A stretch of 14,814 nucleotides of DNA from Rhodospirillaceae bacterium (GTDB taxonomy: Bacteria > Pseudomonadota > Alphaproteobacteria > Rhodospirillales_A > Casp-alpha2), in assembly GCA_003488105.1 (NCBI GenBank), contig DNMS01000251.1:1-14814 (forward strand), given 5' to 3'. Below the pieces are notes generated by a model. The model saw only the letters and a list, made by a program, of their open reading frames with translations, did no database searches and had not been told where the DNA came from. Position numbers and translations under genes: made by a program. The stretch's first letter is position 1. Each line of letters starts with the position of its first letter. This document shows, piece by piece, positions 1-7,609 of the stretch.

Positions 1-1246
1 CATCCTCCGTCAACGGGTCGCACAGAACGTGGGTTATGCCGGGCATTTTCAGACCGAAACCCATGCCGAGATAGCCGACTTGAATGACAGAGGGCGCCAA
101 GGCGAATAAACTGATTCTGTTGTTAGGCTCGGGCGCGTTGACGTTCACGAGAACGTCAATTTCATCACCACTGACGATGATCGATGCGATCTCGTCTTCC
201 AGTTCCCACAGACGGCGGTCAAAATCCGCCACATTGTTCAGGTGCTGGATATAGGCGCTACGTCCTTGCGTCTGCTGATACATGAAGACTTCGAAACGGG
301 AGCGGTCGTGTAATTCGAGGATCGGCTCAAGAAGCGCGGCCGCATCCTGGTCCCATAGGCTGTTGCAGACGTATCCCACATGGATACGCTCTTTCCGTTC
401 CCGGCTAGGTACAGCTTCAACGGGGAGGCCGGGCTTATCTTTGAGCGTCCGAGCCAGCGCGTCTTCGATCGGTTGCAACGTGTCGGCGTTTGCGCCGGTC
501 AAATTCCCTGCCAGGGCAAGCGTCGCGGCGACCAATTTAGGTTCGTCCTCAGACAGTTCCGCAACCTTGCCGAAGTGGTATTCGGCGGGTTTTTCGACGC
601 CGATCGCCTGGCTTAAGCGGCCCGCCTGAAAATGGGCATTTTCATCATCCGGCGCCAGTTCCGTCGCCTTTTGAATGGCGCTGATGGCTTTCTCGAACTT
701 CCCAATCTTCTGACATGCCTCGCTGTATGATGTCAGCGCTTGAACGTCGTTAGGCGACAACATGATGTGCCGTTCGAACTCCCGCACGGCAATTTCGTAC
801 TCGTGACGATTCAGGGATACGGTCCCGAAAGCCATGTGCCGGGGGATCGCAGTGTTTTCCAGCGACGTGAAAAAATTGGTGAAATCCGACGGAATGAGAT
901 TGTGGACCTTCGGGTGCGGTTCGAGGGTTGTCGACAGCTTTGCGAAATAGACCCCTTCGTTCAGGTTGCCGACGCGGACATGCAGATTGGCAAGAACTTC
1001 CGCGTACTCGAAGCAATCAGGATCTTGATTGTGGGCTTCTTCGATAAACGAGAGCGCCCGGCCGTATTCTTCCATCGTTACGGCGGCAAGACCCACGAGG
1101 TACAAGAGTTCTGGCGCGTTTGGCCGTTCACGCAACAAGGCATCCAGGTTAGAGAATGCTTGCTCGGTTTTTCTGTTCAAGATCAGCTCGCAGGTGTTGC
1201 TGACCTGTTCGTAAAATGCCGGGGACGCGTCGGTGTTCATCGTCAT
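1..1246 (-). CDS. TPR protein with divergent GT41 (SPINDLY/OGT-like) glycosyltransferase domain, partial
   Basis: No stop codon occurs before the window edge, so only the first 415 residues are seen. Helical TPR-like repeats cover about residues 20-110 and 138-205 (for example 'YGRALSFIEEAHNQDPD' and 'FEKAISAIQKATELAPDDE'). From about residue 287 the sequence follows the start of the O-GlcNAc transferase/SPINDLY catalytic region: 'RIHVGYV' for 'RVGYVSPDF', 'RFEVFMY', 'DVLVNVN' and 'FALAPSVIQVGYLGMGFG' for the family's 'FALRPAPIQ..WLGYPGT'. Several normally invariant positions differ. The family's His after 'SxDFxxH' aligns near Gln299, and WLGYPG is GYLGMG. It lies 128 bases after flaF on the same strand. 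In Caulobacter a TPR-GT41 protein (FlmG) glycosylates flagellin, so a cytoplasmic flagellin-modifying role is inferred here. The start is ATG at 1246; ATG at 1240 is an alternative. Neither has a good ribosome binding site. Confidence 0.8.
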   Translation of the reverse strand, partial: MTMNTDASPAFYEQVSNTCELILNRKTEQAFSNLDALLRERPNAPELLYLVGLAAVTMEEYGRALSFIEEAHNQDPDCFEYAEVLANLHVRVGNLNEGVYFAKLSTTLEPHPKVHNLIPSDFTNFFTSLENTAIPRHMAFGTVSLNRHEYEIAVREFERHIMLSPNDVQALTSYSEACQKIGKFEKAISAIQKATELAPDDENAHFQAGRLSQAIGVEKPAEYHFGKVAELSEDEPKLVAATLALAGNLTGANADTLQPIEDALARTLKDKPGLPVEAVPSRERKERIHVGYVCNSLWDQDAAALLEPILELHDRSRFEVFMYQQTQGRSAYIQHLNNVADFDRRLWELEDEIASIIVSGDEIDVLVNVNAPEPNNRISLFALAPSVIQVGYLGMGFGLKMPGITHVLCDPLTED

Positions 1247-1374
1247 ACTGCGGGCCGTGTTTTCCTGATTAATGCCTGACTGCTGTCAGCGCGCAGGCTG
1301 TATCTTTGTCGGAGAGAATGGCTTGCGCGCGCGGGGCCGGTGCCTCGGCTGATATTCGATACTACCCATCAGGG

Positions 1375-1860
1375 TCAGGCTTCCGTGTCCACGTCTAGCC
1401 GGGGCGGCGGTGCGTCTGGGGTCGGCTGTTCCGGATGAGACGTTGCGGCAGGAGCGTCGGGGGCCGCATCGGCACTTTGGGGTATCTGCGCCAAGCCTGC
1501 CGCGATATTCCTGTTGATCTCGATCAACACGGTCATAGATTCCGGCGTTGGATTGACCAAGGCGCCCACCGTGTGTTTGTCGATGAATTTGCAGAGCGTC
1601 AGCATATTGATTCGCAATTCTTCAGGCACATCGGAGCGTTCGGTCGTCAATTCCGCCTGAAAAATCGTCCAAAGCCGCCAATTCAGACGCAGCGCCGCTT
1701 TGCGCGCGTCTTTGGTCGCCTTCGCGTCGCCGGCGTCATAGGTGATCGAAACGGCCATTCGCTTGGCGGCTTCAATCAACGCCCAGGCTTCGCTTTGCGC
1801 CGGATTCCCCCCTTGGGGGCGGCGTTCATATTTTTTAACCTGATTCTCGTATGGAGGCAT
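1375..1860 (-). CDS. flaF: FlaF, flagellar biosynthesis regulator
   Basis: This 161-residue protein fits the FlaF family (PF07309), which in Caulobacter and relatives promotes flagellin synthesis and secretion opposite FlbT. Recognisable parts are the N-terminal 'MPPYENQVKKYERRPQGG', the helix 'AWALIEAAKRM', the family core 'LRLNWRLWTIFQAEL', 'VPEELRINMLTLCKFIDKHT' and the C-terminal 'LIEINRNIAAGLAQIP'. FlaF proteins usually have about 115-130 residues. The excess is a Pro/Ala-rich tail of about 30 residues after the conserved end, probably disordered. I chose ATG at 1860 because FlaF proteins begin right at this Tyr-containing segment. An in-frame GTG at 1896 would add 12 residues, and neither start has a strong ribosome binding site. 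It lies between flgL and the TPR glycosyltransferase. No flagellin or flbT gene is visible in the window. Confidence 0.8.
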   Translation of the reverse strand: MPPYENQVKKYERRPQGGNPAQSEAWALIEAAKRMAVSITYDAGDAKATKDARKAALRLNWRLWTIFQAELTTERSDVPEELRINMLTLCKFIDKHTVGALVNPTPESMTVLIEINRNIAAGLAQIPQSADAAPDAPAATSHPEQPTPDAPPPRLDVDTEA

Positions 1861-1984
1861 CGTGTTATATGCAGTCCCAATTTGACGAATCGACACACAT
1901 TACCATGCGATCTTCTAGAAATTAAGTTGTCATAAAGTTAATGACGCACGCAACTAGCCGGACGGCATATTACCTTAAGCAACA

Positions 1985-2013
1985 ATAAGATGCTTGGATG
2001 TGATGGCCGTCAA
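1985..2013 (-). promoter_or_regulatory. Candidate sigma-70-type promoter for flaF
   Basis: On the minus strand TTGACG (2013-2008) and TCTTAT (1990-1985) are separated by exactly 17 bases. That is 5/6 and 4/6 matches to the -35 and -10 consensus. It lies just after the flgL stop and about 120 bases before the flaF start. No terminator was recognised after flgL, so read-through from flgL is also possible. The call rests on motif matching only. Confidence 0.35.
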
Positions 2014-2023
2014 GCGCGGTCGA

Positions 2024-4441
2024 TTAAAGGAAGTTCGACAGGCTCAGCTGGCGGACTCGGGCGAACGTCTGATAGGACGCCTCCAAGGTGCGCTGGGTAT
2101 CCAGCAAATTGGTGATCGCTTCAAGGGGATCAATGTTTTCGATCGACGCGATGCTGTTGTCGAACGCAGCGATGATCGTTTCGTTCGATTTCTTTATGTC
2201 ATTCAGAAGAACAGACCGATAACCGAGAATGATTTCCATCTCCTCGATGTTGCTGTCCAATTCCCTGCCGAATGGGGGTGGTGTGGTATTTGTCCGGTCC
2301 AGGGCATCGTCCAATAGGTACAGCCCCTCGCTGACTCGGTTCTGATTCCGGTCCAGGCCGCCCTCGGAGCCGGTTTCGCCCTGCAAGACAAGGAACATGC
2401 CGCGGATCGCTTTCTCGAATGCCGGGTCGATGCCTGTGATGTCAAAATTGAATGATTGCGATTCACTGACCCGGTGGATTTGGGTCGAAGTGTCGCCCTT
2501 GTAATAGCTGGTGGCCGAGATGGTGCCGACGGTGCCACCAATGCTGATCGTGCCGGCGGTCTGCGTCGGGGTGGTGTCATCGACCGCATCTGTCGGAATC
2601 AGCGTTGCCGTCAGGCCGTCTGCGGAGACCGAGGCGATCGTGTACGTATTATCGTTCAGGCCGCCGGTGGTGCCGGCGAAGGTGATTCGGGTGCCGGCCG
2701 GCAGGTTGTTGCCGTCGGGGTCACGGAAATAACCGCCGCCCAGGGTGATGCTGTCCGCGGCGGGATCGTTGTCGGTGTAGGTAATGGACCCGGTTCCGGC
2801 CAGAACGGCCGCCGTTTCGGTCGCGGTGCCGCCGGGAAGGTTGTCGGTGGCGACCAGGGTCGCGGTCGTGCCGTCGGTGGAAATGGATTCGATCGTGTAG
2901 GTGCCGTCGTTGCCGGTGCCGCCACTGACGGTGATCCGCGTGCCGGCCGGCAACAGGTTGCCTTTGGCGTCGGTGAAGGTCGCGCCGGTGAGGGCGATCG
3001 TGTCCTGGCCCGCACCGCCATCCGTGAAAACAACCTCGTCGGCGCCGGCGGCGCCCGCGTCGAAGTAGAAGTTCCGTTCCGCCGCGTTGAAGGAGAACGG
3101 CAGGGCATTCAGCGCGACCACACCCGTCGTGACGGTCGGGACTGTGTCATCCAGGCTTTCATCCGATGCCAAGGTGAGCGTCACGTTTGCCCCGTCGTCG
3201 GCAACGCTTTGGACCGTGAATATCTTGCCGTCGTTTTCCGTGTTGGTGTTGTTGATCTTGATGCGTTGGCCCGCTTCCAGGGTCCCGAAAGTGGCTGTGT
3301 TGGTGATGATCTGGTCTTCACCGTTGGGGCCCGTGCCGACGGAGAACGTCAGCGGGTTGGCGCCACCCAAGACTTCGAGCGTGCTGTTGGCGCCGCCGTC
3401 GGAGACGAGGCGCTGGCTTTCGATCACCAGGTCCGTGCCGTCATTGCTGGCGACCGTGAACGACCCGTTGTTGTTGGTCGTGCCGGCAATGGTGATCATC
3501 GATCCTTCGGGGATGGCATCCAGGGCGTCGGTGTTTATGGCCGTGATGGTATTGGTGCGGCGGTCGAAGGTGACGTCGGTGGTGAAGCTTGTCATCACCC
3601 GGAGATCTTCGGGGTCGGGATAGGAGAATTCCGCGAAGATCGGCACGAGGGCGGTGCCTTCGTCCGTCAGTTGTTCCGTGCGCACGTCGATCCACAGCCC
3701 GTTGGGATCGACGCTGTCGACCGTATAGACACCGTCGTTCACGCCGCCAACCGTGCCGGCTATGGTGATCGTCGTGCCGGCGGCGATGTTCTGGAACTGG
3801 CCGCTGGATGCGGTGGTATTGATCCGGCTTTTGCCGGTACCTGCGTCGGTTTGCTCGAATGTCAGATGGGCCGGGTTCAGGTCGACGCTGCTGCGGGAAA
3901 TGGAAAAGCTTTCCAGATGTGCTTCGCGCGTCGTCGGGTAGGTGACGCGCGCACCGTCGTAGATCGATTGGAACGCGGATACCGTGGACAACCCGAAACT
4001 GATCGGTTCCGTGCGGACCGTGCCGCCGCCGAAGATATAGCGGCCGTCTGCCTCGGTATTCAGGTAGTTCTGTATATCCTTTAGTGCGCGAAAGGCATCG
4101 GCCTGGATCTGTTCGATCCGCTCCGGGTCTGTCTGGTCGCCGTTGGAAAAGCCCAGCAGAAGTTCGCGGAAGTCGGAAATTGCACTGCGGATTCCAGTGA
4201 TGGCCGTCGTCTGAATGTCGAGACGAAGCTGGGCTTGGTCGTTGTTTGAATTGAAACGCTCCAGGCTGGCTTTGGCGTTCTCGATGTTAAGCAGACGCTG
4301 GGACGACAGGGCGAGACCGCTGTAGGTCTGAGTTCGCTTCTCTGTCCCGACCTGCGTTTCCAGATCCAGCAACGTTCTCTGCGTTTGCAGGAAACGACTA
4401 ATCAGAATGGTGTTGGAGGCGGAACTGCTGATTCTGGTCAT
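2024..4441 (-). CDS. flgL: FlgL, hook-filament junction protein 2 (HAP3), with large repeat insertion
   Basis: This is an 805-residue flagellin-like junction protein that joins FlgK to the filament. The N-terminal part (about 1-185) is a typical FlgL helical arm: 'RISSSASNTILISRFLQTQRT', 'SGLALSSQRLLNIENAKASL', then 'FRALKDIQNYLNTEADGRYIFGGG', the flagellin-family 'N....GRYLFSG' motif. The C-terminal part (about 655-805) returns to helix and ends 'LDTQRTLEASYQTFARVRQLSLSNFL', a standard FlgL terminus. FlgL normally has about 300-400 residues. The excess is the central region, about 196-632, made of five repeated beta-rich modules. The reading frame is unbroken. The start ATG follows AGGGA by 8 bases, and this ribosome binding site overlaps the flgK stop codon. 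Only 11 bases separate the two genes, so flgK and flgL are surely co-transcribed and probably translationally linked. Confidence 0.93.
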   Translation of the reverse strand: MTRISSSASNTILISRFLQTQRTLLDLETQVGTEKRTQTYSGLALSSQRLLNIENAKASLERFNSNNDQAQLRLDIQTTAITGIRSAISDFRELLLGFSNGDQTDPERIEQIQADAFRALKDIQNYLNTEADGRYIFGGGTVRTEPISFGLSTVSAFQSIYDGARVTYPTTREAHLESFSISRSSVDLNPAHLTFEQTDAGTGKSRINTTASSGQFQNIAAGTTITIAGTVGGVNDGVYTVDSVDPNGLWIDVRTEQLTDEGTALVPIFAEFSYPDPEDLRVMTSFTTDVTFDRRTNTITAINTDALDAIPEGSMITIAGTTNNNGSFTVASNDGTDLVIESQRLVSDGGANSTLEVLGGANPLTFSVGTGPNGEDQIITNTATFGTLEAGQRIKINNTNTENDGKIFTVQSVADDGANVTLTLASDESLDDTVPTVTTGVVALNALPFSFNAAERNFYFDAGAAGADEVVFTDGGAGQDTIALTGATFTDAKGNLLPAGTRITVSGGTGNDGTYTIESISTDGTTATLVATDNLPGGTATETAAVLAGTGSITYTDNDPAADSITLGGGYFRDPDGNNLPAGTRITFAGTTGGLNDNTYTIASVSADGLTATLIPTDAVDDTTPTQTAGTISIGGTVGTISATSYYKGDTSTQIHRVSESQSFNFDITGIDPAFEKAIRGMFLVLQGETGSEGGLDRNQNRVSEGLYLLDDALDRTNTTPPPFGRELDSNIEEMEIILGYRSVLLNDIKKSNETIIAAFDNSIASIENIDPLEAITNLLDTQRTLEASYQTFARVRQLSLSNFL
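2546..3856 (-). repeat. Five tandem modules of about 70-85 codons inside flgL
   Basis: Modules lie at about FlgL residues 196-266, 288-358, 364-444, 468-548 and 552-632. Each has a core such as 'GTTITIAGTVGGVNDGVYTV', 'GSMITIAGTTNNNGSFTV', 'GQRIKINNTNTENDGKIFTV', 'GTRITVSGGTGNDGTYTI' or 'GTRITFAGTTGGLNDNTYTI'. After the core comes a short 'SvsaDGtta.L' strand and an acidic/Thr-rich linker. Copies 4 and 5 are the most alike and share the preceding 'lt...F.D..GN.LPAGTRIT' segment. At DNA level they share the palindrome TGCCGGCCGGCA (2692-2703 and 2941-2952). Copies 1-3 are more diverged. The pattern fits duplication of a small beta domain that would project as a variable surface domain. I do not recognise a named family. 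Confidence 0.85.
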
Positions 4442-4452
4442 CGTCTAATTCC

Positions 4453-6771
4453 CTAGGCCACGGCCTGTTCCAGGCGATCAATCATTTCCTGGATGACGGA
4501 AATGACCCGCGCGGCGGCGGAGAACGCCTGCTCAAACACGATCAGATCCGCCAATTCCTCATCCAGATTGACACCCCGGATGCTGTCGGACTTGAACTGA
4601 AGACTTTCGGTCAAGGTGCGTTGGCTGTCGATTTGCCGGTCGTTGGTGTCGGCAAGCGACGAACTGCGTGCGATCATCGACGATGCGTATTCGGAGAAGC
4701 TGACGTTCAACGACGGCAGGCCACCGGAAACCGCGAATGAGTTGGAATTGGACAGCATTGCGGACAGTTCCTGGGCGACGCCATTGCTGCCGGGTGACGT
4801 CAGGTATTCACCAGCCTGGCCTTTCGATGTGTCGAATTCCAAACGTCCGGACGAAACGAGACTGGGGGCCGCGACAATGTCCGATCGCACGGAAATCGCG
4901 GTCGACGCGCGGACATCGGCTTCCTTCAAGCCCAGTTCGCTCATCAGCGTCGTGCCGGCGGTCGCCGGGGCGGCGCCGGGCGAGGCGGAGTGCGTGACGG
5001 TGAAGGACCGGCCGTCGTCATGGGCAATCCGCAGCCGGAAGCCCGAGCCGTCGGGCACCACGGAGGCGGTAATGTTCTCGACCGGCGAGAAACTGGTCCC
5101 GGCGACGGGGGCGCCGACGGGATAGAACATCCCGGATGTGTCCGTGCCGCCGTTGTTGATCAGATCGGCGATTTGCTGCAGCGTCGCCCCCGCCGGGATG
5201 ACGACATGACCCAGATATTCAGGGCCGGAGCCCGTATCCGGTGTGTTGGCATCGCGGAAGCTGAGTACTGCGGAGGTGCTTACGAAGCTGGAGCTGAGCA
5301 CGTTTGAATCGTAGATGTTTTCCGCGAGGCCATCGACGAACAGGTTGTTCAGGCCGAAGAAACTGGAAAACCCGGATACGGTTTCATCGACGGTTCCGTC
5401 GCCGTCCTTGTCGAACTGGATGGAGGCATCTTCGAAGTCGCTGCCATCCGCCGTGCCGGTTTCGTCACGCAAGCCGAAGCCGAGCTCCGTATTGTTGAGG
5501 TTGATCGACAGTTGATTCTGGTCGTTCAGCGTTACCGATGCCGAGGGGGCGCCGTTCAACTGAAAGAAATCCTCGAGCCGCGCCGCCAGTTCCGTGATGG
5601 TAATCCCGCCGCTGTCGTCGGTACCGTCGCCGAAAGTCTGGCCGTTGCCCGTGCCGCTCAGGATTTCGGACAAACGGACGGAGATCGTCTGGGCGCCGTC
5701 GGCGTCCATCATGACGATGGCGACATCGTCCGTACCGCCGAGTGAAATCGTCTGTTCCTGAGGCAGGGTGAAAATGCGTTGGCCGGTCAGTTCCTGATGA
5801 CCGGGGAATGCGGTGCCGCGGTTGTGGACCAGATTGATTTGGTCGCGCAATTGGGCCGCCAATTCGTCAAGCTGTGCCTGCAGGTTCGGCAGGACATCGT
5901 CGCGCATGTCGATCAGGCCGGCCAGTTGGCCGCCGCGGGCCTGGGTCGTCAGGTCGTTGATGGCAAGCCGCTCGCCCACGTAGATTCCATCGATCTGGCC
6001 GCTGGCGACCGTCGAGGTCGAGCTCATGGCGGCCGCGGACTCGTGGGTGATGGTCGGCGGAATGGTATCGACCAGCGTCAGGCCCGAGGACGTGAACACG
6101 ACGACGTCGCCGTCGTTACGCGAGAAGAAGCGGATATCGACCAATTCGGACAGGCGGTCGATCTTGTTGTCACGCTGATCTTCAAGATCCGTTGTGTCGT
6201 TGCCGGTCGAACCGAAGCGGATAATGTCGTCGTTGAGCTGATCGATGTCGGCCGTTAGTTGATTCATCTCGGAGACGACGGCGGCGATCTGTTGATCGGC
6301 CTGAAGCCGAAGGTCCTGAATCGTACGGCTCATGGCGGCGAATTTTTCGACCGCGGCCTGGGCTTGGCGGACCAGTTCGCTCTGTTCAAGGATACGGTCC
6401 GGCGAAACCGAAAGCAGTTCCGCGGCCTCCTTGAACTCTTCCAGAATATGCGAGATGGAGGTGTTGTCCCCCGGCGTGCCGAACGTTTCCTGCAGGCGCT
6501 GGTAGTAGCTTTCCTTGACCGTTACGTGGTTGAGCTCGCCCAGTTCCGTGCGGATGGTTTTGATCAGGCCGCCATCGACGACACGGCTATAGCTGGCGAT
6601 CGAGACCCCGGCACCCTGGCCGGCCAGCACCACGGATTGCTGTTGGATGATTTTGCGTGAATACCCGGGGGTATTCACGTTGGCGACGTTCTGAGAAACG
6701 ATGTTGAGCGCCGTCTGATTCGCCAGCAGGCCGCTTTGCGCTGATCTCAGTGCTTGTGTGATATCGCCCAT
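4453..6771 (-). CDS. flgK: FlgK, hook-filament junction protein 1 (HAP1)
   Basis: This 772-residue junction protein sits between hook and FlgL. The N-terminus has the axial-protein signature 'LNIVSQNVANVNTPGYSRK' (residues 22-40). The segment up to about 320 is the conserved helical core ('LEEFKEAAELLSVSPD', 'DLEDQRDNKIDRLSELVDI', 'LPNLQAQLDELAAQLRDQIN'). The C-terminus 'GVNLDEELADLIVFEQAF' (733-750) and 'VISVIQEMIDRLEQ' is the standard FlgK end. Enteric FlgK has about 550 residues, and the extra length is in the variable middle (about 330-630). That middle contains a Ca-loop-like 'DKDGDGTVDETV' at 454-465. I see no copy of the module found in FlgL and FlgE. The ATG start has GGGAA about 10 bases upstream. 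The flgN-like gene is 36 bases upstream, and its product is a plausible FlgK/FlgL export chaperone. Confidence 0.95.
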   Translation of the reverse strand: MGDITQALRSAQSGLLANQTALNIVSQNVANVNTPGYSRKIIQQQSVVLAGQGAGVSIASYSRVVDGGLIKTIRTELGELNHVTVKESYYQRLQETFGTPGDNTSISHILEEFKEAAELLSVSPDRILEQSELVRQAQAAVEKFAAMSRTIQDLRLQADQQIAAVVSEMNQLTADIDQLNDDIIRFGSTGNDTTDLEDQRDNKIDRLSELVDIRFFSRNDGDVVVFTSSGLTLVDTIPPTITHESAAAMSSTSTVASGQIDGIYVGERLAINDLTTQARGGQLAGLIDMRDDVLPNLQAQLDELAAQLRDQINLVHNRGTAFPGHQELTGQRIFTLPQEQTISLGGTDDVAIVMMDADGAQTISVRLSEILSGTGNGQTFGDGTDDSGGITITELAARLEDFFQLNGAPSASVTLNDQNQLSINLNNTELGFGLRDETGTADGSDFEDASIQFDKDGDGTVDETVSGFSSFFGLNNLFVDGLAENIYDSNVLSSSFVSTSAVLSFRDANTPDTGSGPEYLGHVVIPAGATLQQIADLINNGGTDTSGMFYPVGAPVAGTSFSPVENITASVVPDGSGFRLRIAHDDGRSFTVTHSASPGAAPATAGTTLMSELGLKEADVRASTAISVRSDIVAAPSLVSSGRLEFDTSKGQAGEYLTSPGSNGVAQELSAMLSNSNSFAVSGGLPSLNVSFSEYASSMIARSSSLADTNDRQIDSQRTLTESLQFKSDSIRGVNLDEELADLIVFEQAFSAAARVISVIQEMIDRLEQAVA

Positions 6772-6807
6772 GGTCGTTCGGTTCCCGTGTATTCGGTCGA
6801 ATGGCGG

Positions 6808-7251
6808 TTAAAGGTTTTGGTCAAGAGAGACGGCGACGGAATTGGCCGCCGCGCGGGTGCCTTCCTTGCCGGTGCGGCCGTTTTTCGAATAGGTGCCGGA
6901 ATGAGGAACGGCCTGCTGCACGGCTTCGGCGAACAGATCAATCACCTGCTTGTTGGCGGTCATGCCGACCTCGAGGCGCATGGCGTTCTCGCCGACGGCG
7001 TTGGCCAGGCGGGTGCCCGAGACGGTCAGGTTTTCGTGCAGGTCGGGTGGAATTGCCTTCCAATCCAGGTTGGCTTCGTCCAGGTCCTTCATGCTGTTTT
7101 CGTACAGGCGCGCGAGCGTCGCCTTGTCTTCCAGCATGGCTTCCACGTCGAGGAACCGGCGTTCGATGAGCGCCAGATTCTCCGCTTCGATCAGGTCGCT
7201 CATCTGGTCGGTCAGTTCGACCATTCTTTCAAGGCGTTCCATCGATTCCAT
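6808..7251 (-). CDS. flgN: FlgN-like flagellar export chaperone
   Basis: This is a 147-residue, almost wholly helical acidic protein. Residues 1-60 ('MERLERMVELTDQMSDLIEA', 'LIERRFLDVEAMLEDKATL') match the pattern of the FlgN family (PF05130): 'L...L..E...L...d......l..K..L'. FlgN is a cytoplasmic chaperone that holds unassembled FlgK and FlgL for type III export, and its place directly before flgK and flgL supports this. After about residue 115 a low-complexity stretch ('HSGTYSKNGRTGKEGTR') leads to a short end, 'VSLDQNL'. The ATG at 7251 is preceded by a strong AGGAGG at 10 bases, which decides this start over a longer open frame reaching 7416 through flgJ. Sequence identity to enteric FlgN looks low, so the name leans on position as well as helix pattern. 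Confidence 0.7.
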   Translation of the reverse strand: MESMERLERMVELTDQMSDLIEAENLALIERRFLDVEAMLEDKATLARLYENSMKDLDEANLDWKAIPPDLHENLTVSGTRLANAVGENAMRLEVGMTANKQVIDLFAEAVQQAVPHSGTYSKNGRTGKEGTRAAANSVAVSLDQNL

Positions 7252-7279
7252 GAGTGTAGGTCCTCCTGTCGGGCGCTTG

Positions 7280-7609
7280 TTAGCGCGCCTCCTGCATGCG
7301 GATAAGTTGGTCCAGAACGGTGTCGGCGATGCCGACGCCGCCGGCCTTGGAAATGGCCTTGCCGTATTCGTCGATCTGCAGATTGCGCCAGATGTCCTCG
7401 GCCGGGCCGCCCCCAAAGGGCTTTTCGGCTTCGATGTTTTCGAACATCGGGCGGATCATTTCGGAAATGAAGACTGATTCGAAATCCTCGGCGACGGCAC
7501 GCATGCGCTGCATGGACATGGCGTTGTGCATCTTGCCGGCCAGGGCGCCGGTCTTGGCCGAAGGCGCGGTCTGCAGTCCGACGAGCGTGGTATCGATGGC
7601 GCTGTTCAT
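7280..7609 (-). CDS. flgJ: Rod-binding protein, single-domain FlgJ
   Basis: This 109-residue protein corresponds to the N-terminal rod-binding half of FlgJ (PF10135). The diagnostic segment is 'AEDFESVFISEMIRPMFENI' (about residues 39-58), followed by 'GGGPAEDIWRNLQIDEYGKA' and 'GGVGIADTVLDQLIR', the family's 'G.G.G.GIAD.l..qll'. The enteric protein carries a C-terminal muramidase domain that is absent here, as is usual in alphaproteobacteria, where a separate lytic transglycosylase clears the peptidoglycan. It acts in the periplasm as a rod chaperone or cap. The ATG at 7609 shares its A with the flgI stop (TGATG), and AGGTG lies 5 bases upstream, so translation is coupled to flgI. A GTG one codon further upstream is also possible. 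Confidence 0.88.
   Translation of the reverse strand: MNSAIDTTLVGLQTAPSAKTGALAGKMHNAMSMQRMRAVAEDFESVFISEMIRPMFENIEAEKPFGGGPAEDIWRNLQIDEYGKAISKAGGVGIADTVLDQLIRMQEAR

Noticed and set aside
1276..1289. CTGAC-TGCT-GTCAG hairpin between flaF and the TPR glycosyltransferase
   Set aside because: The stem is only 5 bp and no U-tract follows on either strand, so it was not called a terminator.
2546..3856. CRISPR-like or mobile-element repeats in flgL
   Set aside because: The repeats are in frame, diverged and protein-level, with no short identical direct repeats, spacers or terminal inverted repeats.
2456..4084. Long 542-residue open frame on the plus strand, opposite flgL
   Set aside because: Its product is Gly/Arg/Val-rich with no recognisable domain. 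It mirrors the codon bias of the repeated flgL region, and the minus-strand frame is clearly FlgL at both ends.
7252..7416. 55-codon upstream extension of the flgN-like frame
   Set aside because: It would run through flgJ in another frame and reads as Arg/Pro-rich noise. A strong AGGAGG stands right before the ATG at 7251.
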